Source: a virus
Virus record (IMG/VR): IMGVR_UViG_3300031918_000005
Span: 103,486 to 167,485 of that record
Reading direction: 5' to 3' (one strand)
DNA: 64,000 nt
Shown here: positions 1 to 7,275 of the stretch, piece after piece
Numbering within the stretch: position 1 is the first letter of the stretch
How the letters are laid out: each line of letters starts with the position of its first letter
Position numbers and translations under genes: made by a program
The notes under the pieces: model-generated
What the model was told of the DNA's origin: nothing
Seen by the model: the letters and a program-made list of their open reading frames with translations, nothing else
Database searches by the model: none

Positions 1-193
1 GTAAATTATATTGGTTGATTATAGCCTCTGCAGCTGATTTTATTGTTATATCATCATCTTCTTCTATACCAACTAGATATTTTTTATTTTCTTTGCTATT
101 GAACAAATAATAATTGCCATCAGTGTCTTTAGATATCAACAATTTATTGTCATATTCAAGGAAGTAGCTTCCATCTGATATTTTCCAATTCAT
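1..193 (-). CDS. Hypothetical protein, partial (runs off window start)
   Basis: An open frame starting at an ATG at 193 reads to the window edge without a stop, giving at least 64 residues beginning MNWKISDGSYFLEYDNKLL. The visible part is acidic, has a DGNYYLF stretch and no recognisable motif. It lies downstream of a strong minus-strand terminator at 292-325, so it begins a new transcription unit or a leader. The frame is open and follows a terminator, but I cannot assign a function. Confidence 0.5.
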   Translation of the reverse strand, partial: MNWKISDGSYFLEYDNKLLISKDTDGNYYLFNSKENKKYLVGIEEDDDITIKSAAEAIINQYNL

Positions 194-291
194 AATCGAA
201 TATTTTAATTTTTATTTATTTATTTTTATTCATTACAAAAACGCAAAAATTCAATATTAATGTAAAGACATTTATTAATAATATAAAAACG

Positions 292-325
292 ATTCGACCA
301 TCAAATGAGGGTTTGATGGTCGAAT
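292..325 (-). terminator. Rho-independent terminator after the tail-tube-like gene
   Basis: A perfect 14-bp stem (ATTCGACCATCAAA and its complement) encloses a 6-nt loop. On the minus strand it is followed by CGTTTTTAT. It lies just past the stop of the minus-strand gene at 362-928. Confidence 0.85.
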
Positions 326-361
326 TGGGCATTGGATTAGAAAGGGGGTGTATTCAATATA

Positions 362-928
362 TTATCCAGCTAATAAATCCTTTTGATTTTCGCATTGGAA
401 CTTGAAACCAGTAATTTTATAGATACTTTCAGTATTTGTACTTAAATTCCAAGCTGGTAATTGTGTCACTGGAAAGAAAATTGGGATTTCATAATACTTT
501 ATAAGTTGTCCAATTTTGTTCGTAATTTCAATGCTTGCAGAACCAGTATGGTCTTTTTTCAATGTTTGGAGTGCTGTTGCAGGGTCATAAAGTAATTTAG
601 ACCAATCTCTCAACAAATCATATGGATAAGGAACTAATGTTTCAGGATTAACATTGACTTCAAAATCAAATGTTAATTGCATTTTTGTGTCAACAATAGT
701 TCCGATATAAGTTCTATCGTGGTGTCTATACTTTTGAGATACAGTTCCTGGAATTTTATCATTATCAAGACCATCAATTTTAAGATGTTGCTCAAGCAAT
801 AAAGCAGAACTTCCATATTTCTTTTGAAGTGAGGTTGGTAATATAATATTTGCTTTATATCTTGTTAAAAATACTGGTTCGTCCAGATTTATAGCAGCTC
901 TTGAGCCTCCAAAACTATAATTATCCAT
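362..928 (-). CDS. Tail tube protein-like (T4 gp19 type)
   Basis: 188 residues. The centre reads as a tail-tube fold: alternating beta strands around KMQLTFDFEVNVN, then YPYDLLRDWSKLLYDP (tube proteins carry a W-containing helix with a YDP-like turn here), a G-x-A-x-I-E-I strand, and a closing FFPVTQLPAWNLS / KITGFKFQCEN pair of strands. The length suits the family. It is followed by a terminator and preceded by an AT-rich late-type motif. Other structural genes lie upstream. The assignment rests on pattern and context, not on an alignment; another small virion protein with a tube-like fold is possible. Confidence 0.5.
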   Translation of the reverse strand: MDNYSFGGSRAAINLDEPVFLTRYKANIILPTSLQKKYGSSALLLEQHLKIDGLDNDKIPGTVSQKYRHHDRTYIGTIVDTKMQLTFDFEVNVNPETLVPYPYDLLRDWSKLLYDPATALQTLKKDHTGSASIEITNKIGQLIKYYEIPIFFPVTQLPAWNLSTNTESIYKITGFKFQCENQKDLLAG

Positions 929-951
929 ATTATTTCAATTTATATGATTAT

Positions 952-964
952 TTTTAATTATTTA
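952..964 (-). promoter_or_regulatory. Candidate late promoter motif (TAAATAATTAAAA)
   Basis: On the minus strand the motif lies 23 nt before the ATG of the tail-tube-like gene. Identical 13-mers occur ahead of the genes starting at 15317, 36766 and 47709. Confidence 0.5.
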
Positions 965-1006
965 GTAAAATGACAATATAATAAAAAGTATTTTGAAATA
1001 ATATAT

Positions 1007-1750
1007 TTAATCGAAGTACAATAAACCTAAATCTGCAGGGCTTTGTTGATATTCTTTAAGATATGTTTCAACTTCTTTTACCATATCTTTGCCTTCATCT
1101 TTGATAGCTTTGAAGTCTATTTTATATCCACCTATTAATTTTTGATCTGTAAATCCGATTATATTACCAAAAGATATTTTACATTTTCCAAGACAATATT
1201 TTCTGAACATGACATCATCGAAGAGTTTTTCTTCAGGAACATTCATCGAACATTCAGCCAAAATAGATGCTTTAACATCAACACCTTCAACAGTTATCAT
1301 ATGGGTATTTTGATTGAAAGCATAAACCAAGTCAGTAACGATGAAATTTGTAAGGAAAGATGTATAGTAATTATAGGTTATAGCAGTAAGCATCGCATTT
1401 GAGTTACCACCGATACCCATATTAAAATTCCAGTTCGTTTGTTTAAAATCCGTATCTTTACCATTATAAAGACCAAGATTATAATTACCTGAAATAGTTC
1501 TGATTCTAACAACAGCATGAACAGCCTTAGGCATTTCAATTTGTCTTCTAGCTTTGAACAAATCGGTATGGAATGCTGTATCATCAATAATTATATAACA
1601 GAATTCATGAGATAAATCCGAAAGTTCATAATAATAATCTCTAGTGTTTGATATTATTGTGTTTATCCTATTTTTATTAGGTGCTGAAGGTATTGTTCCA
1701 CCCTCACTCAATTCATCAATTAACCAATTAATAAATTCTTTTCTTGTCAT
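1007..1750 (-). CDS. Probable virion structural protein (neck or completion type)
   Basis: 247 residues starting MTRKEFINWLIDELSEGGTIP. The N-terminus is helical (a 'KEFINWLIDEL' start is common in small phage neck or connector proteins). The middle is beta-rich with many N, Y and F residues, and the C-terminus carries a helix KDMVKEVETYLKEYQQSP. There is no enzymatic motif. It lies directly upstream of the tail-tube-like gene on the same strand and has its own late-type upstream motif, so a head-tail joining or tail-completion role is plausible. I do not recognise the family. Confidence 0.4.
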   Translation of the reverse strand: MTRKEFINWLIDELSEGGTIPSAPNKNRINTIISNTRDYYYELSDLSHEFCYIIIDDTAFHTDLFKARRQIEMPKAVHAVVRIRTISGNYNLGLYNGKDTDFKQTNWNFNMGIGGNSNAMLTAITYNYYTSFLTNFIVTDLVYAFNQNTHMITVEGVDVKASILAECSMNVPEEKLFDDVMFRKYCLGKCKISFGNIIGFTDQKLIGGYKIDFKAIKDEGKDMVKEVETYLKEYQQSPADLGLLYFD

Positions 1751-1754
1751 ACCT

Positions 1755-1768
1755 TTTTATTTTATTTA
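1755..1768 (-). promoter_or_regulatory. Candidate late promoter motif (TAAATAAAATAAAA)
   Basis: Only 4 nt separate the motif from the ATG at 1750. The same 14-mer lies before the genes starting at 19181 (plus) and 39174 (minus). Confidence 0.45.
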
Positions 1769-1825
1769 GTATTATAAAAAGTTGGTATTATAAAAAGTTG
1801 GTACATTATTATTTTCCACAATATT

Positions 1826-1860
1826 AAATAAAATAAAATAAAATAAAATAAAATAAAATA
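1826..1860 (+). repeat. (AAATA)7 tandem repeat abutting a start codon
   Basis: Seven perfect AAATA units run up to and share the A of the ATG of the homing-endonuclease-like gene. With the preceding T the array contains TAAATAAAATAAAA, so it looks like an expanded copy of the motif found before virion genes. Just upstream TATTATAAAAAGTTGG is also duplicated, around 1770-1801. Confidence 0.9.
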
Positions 1861-2837
1861 TGAATTATTACAATTTATTACAATGGTATAATAAAAATAA
1901 AAATTGTTATTTTATTAAAAAAGGTGCTAAAGATTCAGAAGAATATACAAAAATTTTAAGTTTAACTTCTTTCCTTAATGAATATTATGATACAATTTCT
2001 CTATCTCAAAGAATGTGGCATATAGAAAATGATATATTTGAAATTCAAAAATGTGAAATATGTGGAAATATTGTAAAATTCGAAAGACACATAAAATATT
2101 ATAAAACATGTTGTAAAACATGCAATATAAAATACAGAAATTCTGATGAATTAAAACAAAAAACAAAAAACACTAATATTGAAAGATACGGTGTTGAATG
2201 GAGTCAACAATCTGTTATTATTAAACAAAAAATGATTGATAACAACATTAAAAAATATGGAGTTGTATCCACTTCTAAATTACAAAATGTTAAAAACAAA
2301 ATGTTAAAAACAAATTTAGAAAAATATAGTGGAACTGGATTTGCAAGTGATAAAAACAGAGAAAAACAGAGAAAAACAATGATTGAAAGATATGGAGCTG
2401 AAAATCCAAGTTTTATCACATCAATATTACAAAGAGGTCATTTAACCAAAATCAAAAACAATTCTTATCAAAAATCAAAGGAAGAAGATGAATTTTATCA
2501 AGATTTAGTATTATTGTTTGGAGAACATAATGTAATTAGACAATATCAAGATGAAAGATATTATAACAAAATCACAAACAAAAAATTTGTTTGTGATTTT
2601 TATGTGAAAAGTTTAGATTTATTTATAGAATATGATGGTCATTGGTCACATAAACCACAGTATTTAAAAGAGAAAGAAAGAAATGAATTTATTAAAAAAC
2701 TTAATAATAAAAACACAGAATATTCACAAAGTATGTTGAAAGCATATTATAGAGATATTGAAAAAAGAAATATTTCAAAAATCAACAATTTAAACATTGA
2801 ATTTGTACCAAGTAACAAATTATTAAGGCACATTTAA
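1860..2837 (+). CDS. Homing-endonuclease-like protein (Zn finger, repeats, PD-(D/E)XK/Vsr-like nuclease)
   Basis: 325 residues. A CxxC...CxxC zinc finger (CEICGN, then CCKTCN) lies near residues 60-85. It is followed by several copies of a short repeat, NIERYGVEWSQQS / NIKKYGVVSTSK / MIERYGAENPS, typical of DNA-contacting repeats in phage free-standing endonucleases. The C-terminal domain has F-V-C-D-F-Y-V...L-F-I-E-Y-D-G-H-W, the D...E-x-D core of Vsr/PD-(D/E)XK-like nucleases. It sits alone on the plus strand between minus-strand genes, overlapping the end of the next gene by 4 bp, as expected for an inserted mobile gene. I infer mobility; the sequence shows no element ends. Confidence 0.75.
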   Translation: MNYYNLLQWYNKNKNCYFIKKGAKDSEEYTKILSLTSFLNEYYDTISLSQRMWHIENDIFEIQKCEICGNIVKFERHIKYYKTCCKTCNIKYRNSDELKQKTKNTNIERYGVEWSQQSVIIKQKMIDNNIKKYGVVSTSKLQNVKNKMLKTNLEKYSGTGFASDKNREKQRKTMIERYGAENPSFITSILQRGHLTKIKNNSYQKSKEEDEFYQDLVLLFGEHNVIRQYQDERYYNKITNKKFVCDFYVKSLDLFIEYDGHWSHKPQYLKEKERNEFIKKLNNKNTEYSQSMLKAYYRDIEKRNISKINNLNIEFVPSNKLLRHI

Positions 2838-3388
2838 TTAAACAAAGTGTTTATATCAATACCATCTGATATACATCCACCAAGAAGATTTTGTAATATT
2901 TTTAAAAGAAGCTCTTCTTCTTGTTCTATATCTTCATTTTTATACCATTCCTCAATAAGTAATATAGAATCTAAACTATTGATTGGTATAGGTAATTTTT
3001 CAGATTTAAAATATTCATTTACACATATTAAATGTATAGACTTTGCATATAATTGCTTTATATTTTCTTCATCTACTTCAATACCAAAATTGAACTTACA
3101 ATCAAGTGCTAATACTGTGTGATATAATTCATCTTTTTTTGTGGGTTTAACTTGGTATTTTTTAATAATATCAAGTTTGTTGGAATTTTGCTCGATATAT
3201 TCAAATTGCTCGTCTTTTATTTTTGCAGAATATACAATACCTTCAAGTGTTACATAAAACACTTTTTCATCTTTGGAATTATTCTCAACGACATTACCAA
3301 ATTGACCAGCTTTTAAGATTTTAGTATCATAATTAGCTGAATAAACTTGTAGTCTGTCACACTTTAATATAGCTTTACCTTTTGCCAT
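2834..3388 (-). CDS. Hypothetical protein with N-terminal beta domain
   Basis: 184 residues. Residues 1-70 look like a small beta barrel (MAKGKAILKCDRLQVYSANY..., VVENNSKDEKVFYVTLEGIVYSAKI). The remainder is helical and acidic, with EDIEQEEELLLKILQNLL near the end. It starts 3 bp after the stop of the intein ORF and is convergent with the homing-endonuclease-like gene. I do not recognise the family. Confidence 0.5.
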   Translation of the reverse strand: MAKGKAILKCDRLQVYSANYDTKILKAGQFGNVVENNSKDEKVFYVTLEGIVYSAKIKDEQFEYIEQNSNKLDIIKKYQVKPTKKDELYHTVLALDCKFNFGIEVDEENIKQLYAKSIHLICVNEYFKSEKLPIPINSLDSILLIEEWYKNEDIEQEEELLLKILQNLLGGCISDGIDINTLFN

Positions 3389-3391
3389 AAA

Positions 3392-4066
3392 TCAACCTTT
3401 AGTTTTTTTATTTATTTTATAAATTGTTTTGTGTAACCAATATTCAAGTTTTGTTAGTAATGATTTCGATTCCATATTTTTATAATACAATTCAAAAATA
3501 GATATCTTCTCAAATTCCGATATTTGTGTGTTGAGTATGTCAACATCTGTATCATATGTTACACAATTATGAACCAACAATCCATCAGCAATAAACATAT
3601 GAAGCTTATCATCAATTGTTATGTCAAATACTTTATGTTTACCATTCAATAATTCAACTGATTCAATAATATCAAATTTACCTTCGGCATCGGTAAGACA
3701 ATATTCATTCATTACACAATCTTCCAAATGGCTTTTCAATCGTTTTGTTGAAAAGTATGTATTTTTAACAACGACTGTATTTCTTACAATACAGCAAGGA
3801 AATATATGGTCTTCAGTAGCTTGTATTATTTTACCAGTTTTAGTGGTTATTTTACACAATTCTTTTTTACCATTATAATGTACATGAGTTATTTTTGAAA
3901 TTCTTGTTTTATCTATATTAACAAAGTAACCAAAGGGTTCTATTTTATAAGACCTTTGGTTACTATATATTATAACATCTTCAATCAAAGATATCAAATA
4001 TATGATAAGCTTAGGGGAAAAATTTTTACACGATGTTTTTTGTAACTTCGACATAATCTTCATCAT
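3392..4066 (-). CDS. Split-intein protein: C-fragment fused directly to an N-fragment
   Basis: 224 residues. Residues about 60-90 carry intein block B (CKITTKTGKIIQATEDHIFP, with TxxH at T84-H87). Residues about 146-167 carry blocks F and G (VFDITIDDKLHMFIADG, then VHN). Cys168 follows at once, and CVTYDTDVDI...ISIFELYYKN is itself a textbook intein block A start (compare CLSYDTEIL of DnaE inteins). The ORF then ends after a helix LLTKLEYWLHKTIYKI. It is therefore an intein C-fragment split between blocks A and B, then HN, then an intein N-fragment, with no host-protein residues between. It overlaps the upstream gene by 41 bp. An alternative reading is that residues 168-224 are an ordinary C-extein. 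Confidence 0.75.
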   Translation of the reverse strand: MMKIMSKLQKTSCKNFSPKLIIYLISLIEDVIIYSNQRSYKIEPFGYFVNIDKTRISKITHVHYNGKKELCKITTKTGKIIQATEDHIFPCCIVRNTVVVKNTYFSTKRLKSHLEDCVMNEYCLTDAEGKFDIIESVELLNGKHKVFDITIDDKLHMFIADGLLVHNCVTYDTDVDILNTQISEFEKISIFELYYKNMESKSLLTKLEYWLHKTIYKINKKTKG

Positions 4067-4517
4067 TTGTTTTAAAGATGGTTTTAATTTTATCTTTTTT
4101 GACTATGGAAACGATTTCATGATCACAAAGATACCCACCAACCTTTATAAATTCAGTAACTTTTTCAAATGCTTCTTTAGCATCTTCTGCTGATACATAC
4201 ATGTTTGTGTTTGATGTTTTTGTAGATTTATCATCTGATTCAACACTAAATCTAACAATAATTTTGTAATAGCATTCTGAATCATCGCCAACAACATCAG
4301 AAATTTCTTCCTTAAGTATTTTTTTAATTTCAAACACCTTGTTACCTTCTCCATCACCAAGACACCCTATACAAATAAGCTCTTTTTTAATAAGCTCTTT
4401 GAATATCTTTTCAGATTTTTCATAATTCGTTGCAGGAATGTAATATTCTTGAGATTTTGGCACTATACCAAATTCTGTTTGTGTTTGTTCTTTGATAATT
4501 GCTTTGAAGTAAATCAT
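4026..4517 (-). CDS. DUF4494-like phage protein
   Basis: 163 residues. It has two halves: YFKAIIKEQTQTEFG...YYIPATNYEKSEKIFKEL and YYKIIVRFSVES...TNMYVSAEDAKEAFEKVTEF, ending DHEIVSIVKKDKIKTIF. The paired pattern of a beta strand followed by 'A-x-(D/N)-x-x-E-A' helices resembles the DUF4494 family of Bacteroidota and their phages, whose function is unknown. It is 5 bp downstream of the UvsW-like gene and probably cotranscribed with it. The family call is from memory of the pattern. Confidence 0.5.
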   Translation of the reverse strand: MIYFKAIIKEQTQTEFGIVPKSQEYYIPATNYEKSEKIFKELIKKELICIGCLGDGEGNKVFEIKKILKEEISDVVGDDSECYYKIIVRFSVESDDKSTKTSNTNMYVSAEDAKEAFEKVTEFIKVGGYLCDHEIVSIVKKDKIKTIFKTNDEDYVEVTKNIV

Positions 4518-4522
4518 GATAA

Positions 4523-6106
4523 TTAAGTTTTATTTATATTAATATTAATTGATTCAACTGAAAAACCTTCCTCATTATAATAAGCCCTTCTTTCTTTACC
4601 CCATTTATTCATATATGATATGATAGAGTCCATTTTACCAGTGGTCATATTTTGTTTTTTGGTGTTTGTAGTTTCTATAATGTCATATATTGTTGTCATG
4701 TCTTTACCTTCATAAAGACGAGCCAACCTTCCCATTGTTTGGTTATTGGTAGTATTGGATTTAAAAGCTTCGGCATATAATATATTAGCTAGACTTTTGA
4801 TTGATTGGCCAGTAGAGAATGTTGTATAATTAGCAACAAGTATGGAATTACCAGTATCATCTTTTTTGATTTCATCTTTATATATTTCCCTAAAATTTGT
4901 TTCTACATCACCATCAATATAATATATTTTTTTACCAAGATTATGGTAAATATTAAGCTCTCTAAGTCTTTCTGATATTTGTTTACCATATTCGCCTTTT
5001 TTATCTGTGAAATAAACAAGTGTATTACCTTTTAGTTGACTTATGAGTTGACATTTCCATTCAAAAAGTCTTTTATGTGACCTTATGAATTGTTGTTCAT
5101 ATCTCAATTTCTTTTCGGGGTCATCTATATAGTCCTTATCAATAGCAAGCTGTAATTTCTCTTTGTCAGTTGCGAAGTCAACAGTTATTTGTTTTACTCT
5201 ACAATCTGTTGTCGCACCAACATCAACCAAAGACTTCTTAGATATTACCTGAACAATTGGTCCAAAATTATCTTCATTAGTAAAATGGTCTGAAGTATCA
5301 CCAATTTTTGGATGTGAACCTGATAAACCTATCAGATTATTAACAACACCACAATTTTTAATTATATTTTTTATGGATGAAGAAACCGACCTATGTGATT
5401 CATCACACATTATAGTATCAAATTTTGATAAAAATTTATCATCATAATTAACAAGTGTAGAAAAATTACCAATTATATGATCAAATTTTTCTATATTTTT
5501 TCTATCTTTGGATTCACCATATGCCATACCAAGCTTTAAATTATATTTCCCATTTGAATATTCGGAAAACTCTTGGAATGTCTGTATAACAAGTGCAGGG
5601 TCGGGTTCTATTATAAGAACATGCTTAGATTGATTTGTATATCTAAGTAACATCAATAACAAATACATAATAAGTGTTTTACCACCACCAGTACCAACAT
5701 CAATTCTGCCAAATCTATATTTGAATGCGTTATAAACTGATTCAACCTGATAATCATATGGAGTTATGTCTTCAAGCTCTTCTGTCATATTATAGCAGAA
5801 GCTTTTAACTTGTTCATATGTTATTTTTTCTCTTAGGAAACTATCAAAGTTTTGAAAGCTAATAGGAAATCCAAATCTTTTACACATAGTAATAAGATTA
5901 GACCATTGAGTTGATCTAATCTTATCAGGTGATATCATATAATCAACAATACCTTTCCATCCCTTACCTTTAGCACCCATTTTTTTCTGAAGGATATAAA
6001 AATTTTCAACCTTTTTTCTGAAATAAATAGCAGTTTGAAGTTGTTCTGCTTCAGAATTATAAAATAATATTAAATATTGTTTATCTTCAGTTAATTTTGC
6101 TATCAT
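4523..6106 (-). CDS. uvsW: UvsW-like superfamily 2 DNA helicase
   Basis: 527 residues. An N-terminal region of about 110 residues precedes a Q-motif-like YDYQ (residues 117-120). Then come Walker A GTGGGKT (138-144), a DESH box at 235-238, and GLSGSHPK as motif III. The second RecA-like domain includes TLVYFTDKKGEYG, ILVANYTTFSTGQSIKS and QTMGRLARLYEGKD (motif VI with the arginine finger). T4 UvsW unwinds branched intermediates and R-loops during recombination-dependent replication; the domain order and length (T4 about 500) fit. It is the last large gene of the operon headed by the gp46-like gene and overlaps the membrane-protein gene upstream by 4 bp. Confidence 0.85.
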   Translation of the reverse strand: MIAKLTEDKQYLILFYNSEAEQLQTAIYFRKKVENFYILQKKMGAKGKGWKGIVDYMISPDKIRSTQWSNLITMCKRFGFPISFQNFDSFLREKITYEQVKSFCYNMTEELEDITPYDYQVESVYNAFKYRFGRIDVGTGGGKTLIMYLLLMLLRYTNQSKHVLIIEPDPALVIQTFQEFSEYSNGKYNLKLGMAYGESKDRKNIEKFDHIIGNFSTLVNYDDKFLSKFDTIMCDESHRSVSSSIKNIIKNCGVVNNLIGLSGSHPKIGDTSDHFTNEDNFGPIVQVISKKSLVDVGATTDCRVKQITVDFATDKEKLQLAIDKDYIDDPEKKLRYEQQFIRSHKRLFEWKCQLISQLKGNTLVYFTDKKGEYGKQISERLRELNIYHNLGKKIYYIDGDVETNFREIYKDEIKKDDTGNSILVANYTTFSTGQSIKSLANILYAEAFKSNTTNNQTMGRLARLYEGKDMTTIYDIIETTNTKKQNMTTGKMDSIISYMNKWGKERRAYYNEEGFSVESINININKT

Positions 6107-6588
6107 TTTTTAATAAATTTTTCTCTATGCTTTGTTATATTTTCTTCCGAAAGTTTGCTTAAACAAATTGAATATGTTAACAATATTTTCAGAAATTCGT
6201 TTGGTAATTCTTTACATCCAAATCGATTATAATTTTGGAAAAATTCAGCAGCTTCAACAATTTCTTGTTTGTCGGAACTCGTTACAAGAACATCAAACAT
6301 TTCATGGAATTGCTTTGTTTCAGGAAATTTTTCATCATAGTTTTTTTTAAGAATTAGCATCCTTTCAAAATTATAACATACAAATTCGAAAAGGATAATT
6401 TCTTGTTTTCTTATCATCCCATCAACCACAATCAAAGCTATTATTGTTAGATAATAAAGTATTCCGTATCCAGATACAGTATACAGTATTATTTTAAAAA
6501 ATAAATTCATATCAATGTTTGAAATAACCACAATCAATCCTATAAATAAACTCATTTTTAAAGATTTTAATAAAACACTTGTTACCAT
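6103..6588 (-). CDS. Small membrane protein, two TM segments
   Basis: 161 residues from an ATG at 6588 (a TTG at 6594 would overlap the preceding stop). Two hydrophobic segments lie near the N-terminus, roughly residues 8-25 (MSLFIGLIVVISNI) and 28-55 (FFKIILYTVSGYGILYYLTIIALIVV). A cytoplasmic helical tail of about 100 residues follows. It shares an operon with gp46-like and UvsW-like genes, with a 4-bp overlap into the latter. No family is recognised; a membrane-anchoring role near replication is a guess only. Confidence 0.55.
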   Translation of the reverse strand: MVTSVLLKSLKMSLFIGLIVVISNIDMNLFFKIILYTVSGYGILYYLTIIALIVVDGMIRKQEIILFEFVCYNFERMLILKKNYDEKFPETKQFHEMFDVLVTSSDKQEIVEAAEFFQNYNRFGCKELPNEFLKILLTYSICLSKLSEENITKHREKFIKK

Positions 6589-6590
6589 AA

Positions 6591-7118
6591 TCAACTAATT
6601 TTTCTAAATTCTTCAAGTTTAACAACCAATTCATGTCCGAAAGTCATATCCGAAACATTTTTAATTGATTCCATCAAAAAATTTATATGATTATCTAAAA
6701 ATGATATACAATATTGATATTGAGAAAGATTTGCATCAATCATTGTTCTTCTCTCAAAATCATTTGCTGGCTTTATACCATCGATATTAGTACCAAATTT
6801 ATATTTTTTAATTTCATTATTTTTAAGTATAACAAAATCTTTTGTAAGCCATATTTGGTCATCTATTATACATTGCTTGCGTATGATTAATGTTTGTCTA
6901 TCAAAATAAAATTCATTTTTTGATTTTGATAATAGTGAAGCATTTTTCATATTATAACTAAGACCTTGTATTTTCTTAGTTATTCTTTCAGTATCAAATT
7001 CTTTCCTTTTTTCTATAAAATCGGTGATATCGGTGATATTAGTTGTTAAAATGCTGTTACCGATAAAATACTTTATAGTTTTATTGAGGTCATATATATT
7101 TTCAGAAGAGTTCTCCAT
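6591..7118 (-). CDS. Hypothetical protein in recombination operon
   Basis: 175 residues starting MENSSENIYDLNKTIKYF. I chose the ATG at 7118, which overlaps the end of the preceding 57-aa gene by 17 bp; an in-frame start at 7154 would add 12 basic residues. The middle is beta-rich (EFYFDRQTLIIRKQCIIDDQIWLTKDF) and the C-terminus helical (SQYQYCISFLDNHINFLMESI). There is no catalytic motif. The tight packing between gp46-like and UvsW-like genes suggests coexpression with recombination functions. Confidence 0.5.
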   Translation of the reverse strand: MENSSENIYDLNKTIKYFIGNSILTTNITDITDFIEKRKEFDTERITKKIQGLSYNMKNASLLSKSKNEFYFDRQTLIIRKQCIIDDQIWLTKDFVILKNNEIKKYKFGTNIDGIKPANDFERRTMIDANLSQYQYCISFLDNHINFLMESIKNVSDMTFGHELVVKLEEFRKIS

Positions 7119-7275
7119 GAGTAGGTTTCTTTTTCTTTTTATGTTCTTGAACAACTTTTATGTTCAGTTTCTTAACAACTTTTATATTGGAATCTTCACC
7201 AATTTCAATTTCAGGAAGATTTATTTTTTCTTTCAAGTCGTTGTCAAAATTTATATTTCTTTTAAGATTCTGCAT
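7102..7275 (-). CDS. Small basic protein, 57 aa
   Basis: The ATG at 7275 lies inside the last codons of the gp46-like gene (14-bp overlap). The frame reads MQNLKRNINFDNDLKEKI and ends HKKKKKPTHGELF before a TGA. The N-terminal half is mixed charge, and the tail has a KKKKK run, as in small nucleic-acid-binding proteins. The gene fills the only gap in an otherwise tightly overlapping operon, which is the main reason to believe it is real. Function unknown. Confidence 0.55.
   Translation of the reverse strand: MQNLKRNINFDNDLKEKINLPEIEIGEDSNIKVVKKLNIKVVQEHKKKKKPTHGELF

Noticed and set aside
3392-3570. VTYDTDVD after the intein HN read as polymerase motif C (YGDTDS)
   Set aside because: The Gly is missing, the flanks do not match family-B polymerases, and the C-[VL]-x-Y-D-T-x-[VI] pattern fits intein block A much better.
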